Below, piece by piece: positions 58,758-64,000 of a stretch of DNA of 64,000 nt. The position numbers and the translations under genes are program-made. The notes below the pieces were generated by a model. It searched no databases. It was not told the origin of the DNA and saw only the letters and a program-made list of their open reading frames with translations. Origin of the DNA: VRUE01 sp035318745 (GTDB lineage: Bacteria; Actinomycetota; Thermoleophilia; Solirubrobacterales; 70-9); contig DATHEA010000012.1 in the NCBI GenBank assembly GCA_035318745.1, positions 1-64,000 of the forward strand, written 5' to 3'. Each line of letters begins with the position of its first letter. Position 1 is the first letter of the stretch.

Positions 58758-61706
58758 ATGCTTGCCCTCGCCGAGCCCCAGGAGCGCGCGATCCGCCACC
58801 GCTCCGGCCCACTCCTGCTGATCGGCGAGGCGGGGACCGGCAAGACCGAGGTCTTAGCTCGGCGAGTCGAGAGCCTGGCCGCGGAGGGAACCGCGCCGGA
58901 GCGGATCATGTGCCTGGCCTCGACCCGCGCCACCGCGCAGCGATTGCGCGAGCGGGTCGAGGCGCTGCTCGACCGGCCGCTCGAAGAGCTCTGGATCGGC
59001 ACCTGGGAGCAGCTCGGTGAGCAGCTCCTGCGGGAGTACTCAACCGCCGCGAACCTAGACCCATTCTTCGATGTCCTCGGCCCAGCCGAGCGGCTCGCCC
59101 TGCTCCTCGACCATCTCGAAGAGTTGCCACTGCGGCATCACGAGATCCGCGGAAATCCCGCTGGCCTGCTCACTCGGCTGCTGGCGCAGATAGATGAGTT
59201 GAAGGTTGGTTCCAGCACTCCAGACCCAGAGCTGGCTGAGTTGGTAGCCGTCCACGATCGCATTCTCGCCAGCACCTGCAGCCTCGACCGCGGCGATGTC
59301 TATCTCGCCCTAAACAAGCTTCTGGATGAACGGCCCGATGTCCGCGCGGCCATCGCCCTTCGCTTTACCTACGTAATGGTCGACGAGCTCGAGGACACGA
59401 CCCCGGCTCAGCGAGCCATCCTCGCGGCGCTGGGCGAAGACAACCCCAACTATCTCTACGCCTTGGAGTCAGGAAGCGCCGAGGAGGGGGTGTCCAGCTG
59501 GGCGCGGCGTCCTGTTTTTCGCCGCGGCGGCTCAACGAGAGCCGCACCGCCGTCCGGCGAAAAACCCAGCACCCGGCTGGACACCCCCTCCTCGGCGCCC
59601 CAGCCTTGTCCCACGGTCGAGCTCAGCGAACAGTTCCGCAACCCGCCGGTGCGTTTTTGGCGCTGCACGAATGAGCGGGCACAGGCGCAGGCTGTAGCGC
59701 GAGAGGCGGAGCATTTGCTGGCGGCGGGAGCCAAGCCGGAAGAAATCTGTGTGCTTGTCGACGACCCCGCTCGAGGTGGACCGGTGGCAGCTGCAATGGA
59801 AGAGCGCGGCGTTCCCTTTCACCTCTCCGGACCCGCCGCCCTCTTCCAGCGCCCCGAGGTACGCGACGCGATCGCGTGGTTGCGGATCCTGGCCGATCCC
59901 GGGGACTCAGCGGCGGCCGCGCGGGCACTGACCCGGCCCCCGATCGAGCTGCGCTCGGCCGACCTGGCGCGGCTGACCACGATCTCCCGGCGCCGCAAGC
60001 TCGACCTCGTCTCGGGCTGCGAGGCTGCGCTCGAGAGTCCACAGATTCCGCCGGAGGCACGGGAGCGGATTCAGTCCTTCCTCAAGCTCTACGGGGCGGC
60101 CTCGGCAGCACTGGAGGAGCGCCGCGCCGATGTCTTCGTGCGGCGCCTGATCGAGGCAGTCGGATTACGTCGCCAGAGATTGTTCGCCGCGCAACCTGAG
60201 GTCGCCGAGCGCCTTCTTGGGCTCTCGCGACTTGCCGAGCTGGCAGCCGCCTGGGCGCGGCGCGAACCCAACGGCTCGACTCGGGACTTCATCCGCCACC
60301 TCAGTGCCGTCGCCGACGCGGGAGTCGAGCCGGCCGGAGTCGTCGAGCCGCCGGCTCCCGGCGCTATCCAGGGCCACGTCCGCCACGCGGTCAAGGGGAT
60401 GGAGTTCGAGCACGTCTTCGTGCTCGGCTTGGAGCGTGGCGCAGAAGCAGAGCGAATCGGCCGGCCGGCCCGCGCCGGCCTCGTCCTAGCCCGGGTCGAG
60501 CGTGGCGACGACGGGGAGAGCCGCCCATCGGAGTTCTATACCGCAGCGCTGGACAAGTCGGACATCGAGGAGGAGCCCCACGCCGAGGAGCTGTTTGGGC
60601 CCGCCGAGGGTCTGCACGCGACCTACCGCGTGCTGCGCGAGGAGATGCTGGAGGCCTCCTGGAAAGCCGGCCGGGAGCTCTCCGAGCCGCGGCTGGATAC
60701 CGCAGTCGACGTCAACCGGGCGATCGCCCGCTACCTGGAGCTACTGAAGCTGGCGGCGCTCGCCCAGCGCCCCGGCGACGAGGCGACGGAGGAGGCGATC
60801 GAGGCGGTCAACGGACTGCTGCGACAGGTTGCGACCCCCGAGCAGCAGGCCGAGCTCGATGCCTCCTCGCTCGATGCCTACCTGCTTGGCTCCGAGCGGG
60901 AGCGGGAGGGCCGCCGCAAGCTGATCGCCACCCGGCAAGAGCCCTCGCTGGAGGCGTTCCTGCCGCGCCGGGGGGACGGTGCGCTCAGCCTCTCCGCCTC
61001 CGACCTCGATCTCTACCTCACCTGCCCGTTGAAGTACAAGTTCCGGCGGGTCTTCGGCATTCCCCAGGAGCCGACGATCAACCAGCGCTTCGGCATCCTC
61101 ATCCACAACGTCCTCGAGCGCTTCCACAAGGAAGGCGATGACCAGGGCAGCGAGGAGGGGTTGCGCCGCCTGATGGGCCTGTTCGAGGCGGGTTGGCGGC
61201 GCACCGGCTTCGGTAGCAGCGACGACGAGCTGCAGTTCCGCGACAGGGCGCGGGAGGCGATGCGCCTCTACTGGGAGCGTGAGAGGGAGTCCGACGGCGA
61301 ACCGGTCTGGCTGGAGCGCAAGTTCGACTTCCGCATCGGCGAGCACCACGTGCGGGGCCGGGTCGACCGGGTCGACCGCCTGCCCGACGGCAGCCACGAG
61401 CTGATCGACTACAAGACCGGCGAGCGCAAGAGCGAAGCCGCCCTCGAGAGCGACCTGCAGCTCTCCCTCTACCGGCTCGCCGCGAGCGAGGCCTGGGATC
61501 TGGATGCCAACACCGGCAGCTACTACTACGTCCTCGATGCCGACAAGGTCGCGGCGCCGATCCGGCCCGACGACGCCGAGCGGGTCGAGCGCACCGTCTT
61601 CCAAGTCGGCGAGGGCGTTCTCGGCCAGGACTTCGAGCCGCGGCCTTCACCGACCGTGTGCGGCTGGTGCGACTACAAGCTGATCTGCCCCGCGGCGGAG
61701 AGCTGA
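58758..61706 (+). CDS. UvrD/AddB-like helicase-nuclease with Fe-S cluster
   Basis: 982 residues, plausible DNA-repair helicase-nuclease. Motif I GEAGTGKTEVLARRV, motif II VMVDELEDTTPAQRAIL, QGxxF-type motif V at HAVKGMEFEHVFVLGLE. C-terminal nuclease: ELIDYKTGERKSEAALESDLQLSLYRL (PD-(D/E)xK core) with Cys756 and Cys968, Cys971, Cys977 in the spacing of Cas4/AddB 4Fe-4S proteins. A palindromic repeat encoding about 40 residues (240-281) is inserted where motif III (GDxxQSIY) is expected, and motif III is not seen. Starts ATG 58758, divergent from the IMPase gene. Confidence 0.85.
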   Translation: MLALAEPQERAIRHRSGPLLLIGEAGTGKTEVLARRVESLAAEGTAPERIMCLASTRATAQRLRERVEALLDRPLEELWIGTWEQLGEQLLREYSTAANLDPFFDVLGPAERLALLLDHLEELPLRHHEIRGNPAGLLTRLLAQIDELKVGSSTPDPELAELVAVHDRILASTCSLDRGDVYLALNKLLDERPDVRAAIALRFTYVMVDELEDTTPAQRAILAALGEDNPNYLYALESGSAEEGVSSWARRPVFRRGGSTRAAPPSGEKPSTRLDTPSSAPQPCPTVELSEQFRNPPVRFWRCTNERAQAQAVAREAEHLLAAGAKPEEICVLVDDPARGGPVAAAMEERGVPFHLSGPAALFQRPEVRDAIAWLRILADPGDSAAAARALTRPPIELRSADLARLTTISRRRKLDLVSGCEAALESPQIPPEARERIQSFLKLYGAASAALEERRADVFVRRLIEAVGLRRQRLFAAQPEVAERLLGLSRLAELAAAWARREPNGSTRDFIRHLSAVADAGVEPAGVVEPPAPGAIQGHVRHAVKGMEFEHVFVLGLERGAEAERIGRPARAGLVLARVERGDDGESRPSEFYTAALDKSDIEEEPHAEELFGPAEGLHATYRVLREEMLEASWKAGRELSEPRLDTAVDVNRAIARYLELLKLAALAQRPGDEATEEAIEAVNGLLRQVATPEQQAELDASSLDAYLLGSEREREGRRKLIATRQEPSLEAFLPRRGDGALSLSASDLDLYLTCPLKYKFRRVFGIPQEPTINQRFGILIHNVLERFHKEGDDQGSEEGLRRLMGLFEAGWRRTGFGSSDDELQFRDRAREAMRLYWERERESDGEPVWLERKFDFRIGEHHVRGRVDRVDRLPDGSHELIDYKTGERKSEAALESDLQLSLYRLAASEAWDLDANTGSYYYVLDADKVAAPIRPDDAERVERTVFQVGEGVLGQDFEPRPSPTVCGWCDYKLICPAAES
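59476..59598. repeat. In-frame palindromic element inside helicase gene (family A)
   Basis: Perfect 23-bp arms GCGCCGAGGAGGGGGTGTCC... (59476-59498) and complement (59576-59598); nested GTTTTTCGCCG (59514-59524) with CGGCGAAAAAC (59555-59565); innermost GGCTC...GAGCC. It stays in frame and encodes about SAEEGVSSWARR...RLDTPSSAP. Same nested geometry as 38372-38495 and 57206-57318; outer arm shares GCCGAGGAGGGGG with the odhA insert. Confidence 0.92.
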
Positions 61707-61971
61707 GGTCAGCAAGGAAGCCCGTCTGTCCTCAGGGCGAATTGATGTCGCACGCGCGCTGCGCGCGCTTGGCGACTGAGGTTGAGCGCGGCTGCGCCGC
61801 GCAGAGGACAGATTGCATTTCGCGGCCTTCGGCCACATTCGCCCTGAGGACAGACAGGCTTCCTATCGACACCGAGCTGGGGCTCCTCTCAAGCTTGCAA
61901 GGCGAGTTGAGCTGTCACGGCTCCGGCCGGGGTGTAGAGGCAGCGCCTCTACCGCTCGCCTGATCGTCTCT
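61707..61971. repeat. Long palindromic element between convergent genes
   Basis: Arms at 61715-61742 and 61837-61864 match at 27 of 28 positions (AGGAAGCCCGTCTGTCCTCA... against the complement). The 94-base centre is itself dense in small hairpins (CGCGCTGCGCGCG, GCGCGGCTGCGCCGC, GCGGCCTTCGGCC). The remaining part to 61971 shows nothing recognisable. Located between the helicase and PAC2 ends. Confidence 0.85.
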
Positions 61972-62844
61972 TCAGTTCGACTCGCCGCGGCGCTGCTGTA
62001 GGAACTGCTGGAACTCACGCGCGATCGTGTCGGCGGACGGCAGATCCTCGCCGTCCTCGCCAAGCTGCTCGGCCTGCTCCGCCTCGATCCGCTCGACCAG
62101 TTCGGCGATTTCCGGGTTGGCGGCGACGGCGCGGCCGATCTGCTCCTCGTAGCTCGCCGTTTCCTCCTCCAGCTCGGTCGCGTCGACGGCGATCCCGGTC
62201 AAGCCCTCGAGCCGGCGCAGCAGCGCCAGCGCCGCCTTCGGGTTGGGCACCGCGGCGACGTAGTGCGGCACCGCCGCCCACAACGACGCCGAGGTCATGC
62301 CGATCTGCCGGCAGCAGTCGTGGACGACGCCGACGATCCCGGTCGGGCCCTCGTAGCTGGAGCGCTGCAGGTCGAGCTCCTCGATCAGCTGCTCGTCGGA
62401 GGCGAGGCCGGTGATCGGCACGGGCAGGGTGTGGGAGACCTCGGCAACCAGTGCCCCCAGGGTGATCACCATCTCGACGCCGAGCGTGTCTGCGGCGGTA
62501 GCGATCGTCTCCGAGAAGGTGCGCCAGCGCAGGTTGGGCTCGGTGCCGTCGAAGAGGACGAGGTCGCGGTCGGCGCCGGGGATTCGGATCGCGATCAGGT
62601 CGTTCTGCGGCCACTCGATGCTGCGCGTCTGACCTTCGGAGAGCACGATCGTAGGCCGCGTCGCCTGGAAGTCGAAGTAGTCCTCGGGGTCGATCTCGGC
62701 GATCGGATCGGCGTCGAAGGAGTCGGCCACCGCGCCAAGGGCCGCCGAGGCGGCACCGGCAGCGTCATTCCAGCCGCGGAAGGCGCAGACGAGGACGGGG
62801 GAGCGAAGCTGGGGAACATCCCCATGCCAGGTGAGTGAATCCAC
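61972..62844 (-). CDS. PAC2-family protein
   Basis: 290-residue member of the PAC2 (proteasome assembly chaperone-like) family seen throughout actinobacteria. RSPVLVCAFRGWNDAAGAASAAL near the start, ATRPTIVLSEGQTRSIEWP, VEMVITLGALVAEVSHTLPVPITG and a conserved SLWAAVPHYVAAVPNPKAALALLRRL block are typical. C-terminal acidic helix (ERIEAEQAEQLGEDGEDLP). No catalytic residues are known for bacterial members. Ends next to the 61715 palindrome. Confidence 0.85.
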   Translation of the reverse strand: MDSLTWHGDVPQLRSPVLVCAFRGWNDAAGAASAALGAVADSFDADPIAEIDPEDYFDFQATRPTIVLSEGQTRSIEWPQNDLIAIRIPGADRDLVLFDGTEPNLRWRTFSETIATAADTLGVEMVITLGALVAEVSHTLPVPITGLASDEQLIEELDLQRSSYEGPTGIVGVVHDCCRQIGMTSASLWAAVPHYVAAVPNPKAALALLRRLEGLTGIAVDATELEEETASYEEQIGRAVAANPEIAELVERIEAEQAEQLGEDGEDLPSADTIAREFQQFLQQRRGESN

Positions 62845-62862
62845 TCACTGAGCGTAGAGCAT

Positions 62863-62968
62863 GCCTGGCGGCCGCAGACCAAGCGCCGCAAGGACGCAGG
62901 GAGGCCGAATAGCAGCGCTATTTGGTCGACCGAGGACGCCGCGCCGCGCCGGTCTGCGGCCGCCAGGC
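62863..62968. repeat. Palindromic element (family B) overlapping the end of the TauE/SafE second half
   Basis: Perfect 18-bp arms (62863-62880, GCCTGGCGGCCGCAGACC; 62951-62968) around the conserved core 62878-62942, which matches 46051-46115 with three differences in 65 bases. The stop codon of the neighbouring TauE/SafE gene (62918-62920) lies in the core. Confidence 0.9.
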
Positions 62969-63325
62969 GCGGCGGACGAGGCCGTAGGCGACGAAGAGGA
63001 CCAGCGCCGCGAAGCTGAGTTCGAGGGCGCGCTGCGGGACCTCGTTGGCGACGACGACCCCGATCAGGACGCCGAGCGGGGAGAGGATCCCGATCACCAG
63101 GGCGTCGCGCAGATTGAGGTTGCCGTAGGAGTTCTGACGCGCCGCGCCGACGAGGGCGACGATGACGATCATCAGCAACGAGGTCGACTCGCCCTCGACC
63201 TGGGAGAGGCCGATGAAGATCGTCAGCGCCGGGACGAAGAGAACGCCGCCGCCGACGCCGACCAGCCCGCCCGCGAGGCCGCCGGCGACGGCGATCAAGG
63301 CGGCGAAGAGCACGTCGGTGCTCAC
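62918..63325 (-). CDS. TauE/SafE-like half-protein, C-terminal half
   Basis: 135 residues, about four helices (VSTDVLFAALIAVAGGLAGGLVGVGGG, ESTSLLMIVIVALVGAARQ, DALVIGILSPLGVLIGVVVANEV, LELSFAALVLFVAYGLV). It has its own GGLVGVGGGVLFVP motif. GTG start overlaps the first half's stop as GTGA. The last 16-18 residues and stop codon derive from the palindromic element. Family: sulfite/anion exporters. Whether it works as a heterodimer is inference. Confidence 0.8.
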   Translation of the reverse strand: MSTDVLFAALIAVAGGLAGGLVGVGGGVLFVPALTIFIGLSQVEGESTSLLMIVIVALVGAARQNSYGNLNLRDALVIGILSPLGVLIGVVVANEVPQRALELSFAALVLFVAYGLVRRAWRPQTGAARRPRSTK

Positions 63326-63687
63326 TTGACGATCAGCTCGATCGCAATTCCGACCAGCAGAACGGCGAAGAGCAGCGAGACCGCGCGCTGAGGGATCCGC
63401 TGCTGGATCGCGGTTCCCATCACGACACCGAGGACCGCGGGGATCGCGAGCAGCAGACCGGTGGTGACGTGGACGTTGCCGTAGAAACCGCCCTGGGCGA
63501 TCGTGCCAAGCAGGCCGATCAGGACGATCGCGCCGAGGCTGGTGCCGGTCGCCAGCCGCTCCCCATAGCCGAACCAGAACATCAGCAGCGGCACGATCAC
63601 GGTGCCGCCGCCGACGCCGAAGATGCCGCTGAAGATGCCCGCCAGGGTGCCGATCGTGGCGAGCTTCAGGGTCCGCTCCGATGGCAT
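63322..63687 (-). CDS. TauE/SafE-like half-protein, N-terminal half
   Basis: 121 residues with four helices; GIFSGIFGVGGGTVIVPLLMFWFGYGERLATGTSLGAIVL is the family's first GGG signature. A normal TauE/SafE protein (~250 aa) has two such halves in one chain; here each half is encoded by its own gene, translationally coupled. ATG 63687, 18 bp from the divergent otsB-like gene. Likely an anion or sulfite exporter. Confidence 0.85.
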   Translation of the reverse strand: MPSERTLKLATIGTLAGIFSGIFGVGGGTVIVPLLMFWFGYGERLATGTSLGAIVLIGLLGTIAQGGFYGNVHVTTGLLLAIPAVLGVVMGTAIQQRIPQRAVSLLFAVLLVGIAIELIVK

Positions 63688-63705
63688 CGCGCGATACTAA
63701 GCGCC

Positions 63706-64000
63706 GTGTCTCCCGAATCCGGCAGAGGGGAGCGCGGGCTGGGCCTCGGGTCACTCGCGCGGCTGCGCGACGACCCCACCCACGCCGCGATCCTCACCGA
63801 CGTCGACGGAACCCTGGCGCCGATCGTCCCCCGTCCGGAGCAGGCGGCTGTGCCACCCAGAGCCGCGGAGCTGCTCGTGGAGCTGAGCGAACGCTACGGC
63901 TTGGTCGCCTGCGTCTCCGGCCGGCAGGCCGAGGAGGCGCGGCAGCTGGTTGGCGTCGACCGCATCGCCTACGCCGGGAACCATGGCCTCGAGCTGTTGC
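63706..64000 (+). CDS. otsB: Trehalose-6-phosphate phosphatase, partial (runs off the right edge)
   Basis: 98 residues of an HAD phosphatase with the DxDGT signature ILTDVDGTLAPIV, then VACVSGRQAEEARQLVG and AYAGNHGLELL, which are OtsB landmarks. GTG start at 63706. It would dephosphorylate trehalose-6-phosphate. The C-terminal HAD motifs lie beyond the window. Confidence 0.88.
   Translation, partial: MSPESGRGERGLGLGSLARLRDDPTHAAILTDVDGTLAPIVPRPEQAAVPPRAAELLVELSERYGLVACVSGRQAEEARQLVGVDRIAYAGNHGLELL

Overview
The window is chromosomal DNA from a high-GC actinobacterium, most likely class Thermoleophilia (Solirubrobacterales-like). The signs are uniformly GC-rich codon use with many GTG/TTG starts and GTGA/ATGA gene overlaps, an E2-E1 fused 2-oxoglutarate dehydrogenase, a decaprenyl-phosphate phosphoribosyltransferase homologue, a c-di-AMP riboswitch in front of an NlpC/P60 hydrolase, and exported proteins built from 'GTQIKAGS'-like repeats. 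Taxonomy is inference; no rRNA or tRNA gene was seen. No CRISPR array, prophage or insertion sequence with a transposase was seen.

Layout. 0.1-3.1 kb: sulfotransferase, shortened RibD-like reductase, acyl-CoA dehydrogenase. 3.1-3.8 kb: VapBC-type toxin-antitoxin pair. 3.9-8.2 kb (minus): lipoprotein, crotonyl-CoA carboxylase/reductase-like enzyme, then methyltransferase, GT2 glycosyltransferase and methyltransferase. 8.2-9.6 kb: zinc-ribbon membrane protein and an exported coiled-coil protein. 9.7-15.5 kb: a tightly coupled operon of membrane glycosyltransferase, lipoprotein, OafA-type acyltransferase and an 894-residue tandem methyltransferase. 15.5-18.2 kb: phosphotransferase and a histidine kinase/response regulator pair. 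18.3-30.9 kb: exported repeat protein, DEAD-box helicase, quinone oxidoreductase, PfkB kinase, citrate synthase, DPPR synthase, AGPS-like oxidase, AlbA_2/HATPase regulator, two-domain fatty acyl reductase. 31-38.3 kb: OdhA fusion and aconitase, which with citrate synthase give three TCA-cycle steps. 38.5-44.2 kb: SDR, riboswitch-controlled NlpC/P60 protein, polyamine-type ABC transporter. 44.3-53.8 kb: Fic protein, four TetR regulators, propionyl-CoA carboxylase beta, methylmalonyl-CoA mutase-like subunit, UDP-glucuronate decarboxylase-like enzyme. 53.9-64 kb: sigma/anti-sigma fusion and its secreted partner, a basic protein, IMPase, UvrD-like helicase-nuclease, PAC2 protein, a TauE/SafE protein split into two genes, and the start of otsB.

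The most unusual feature is a scatter of long palindromic elements (about 50-165 bp, arms 12-28 bp). Several share internal cores although their arms differ. Two lie in frame inside genes (OdhA linker and helicase) and encode similar AEEG...TPPSSAP-like peptides, and others touch the start or stop codon of neighbouring genes. They look like a population of small non-autonomous repeats. Metabolically, the acyl-CoA, propionyl/methylmalonyl-CoA and crotonyl-CoA genes fit C3/C4 acyl-CoA assimilation feeding the TCA cycle; the remaining clusters concern the cell envelope and regulation.
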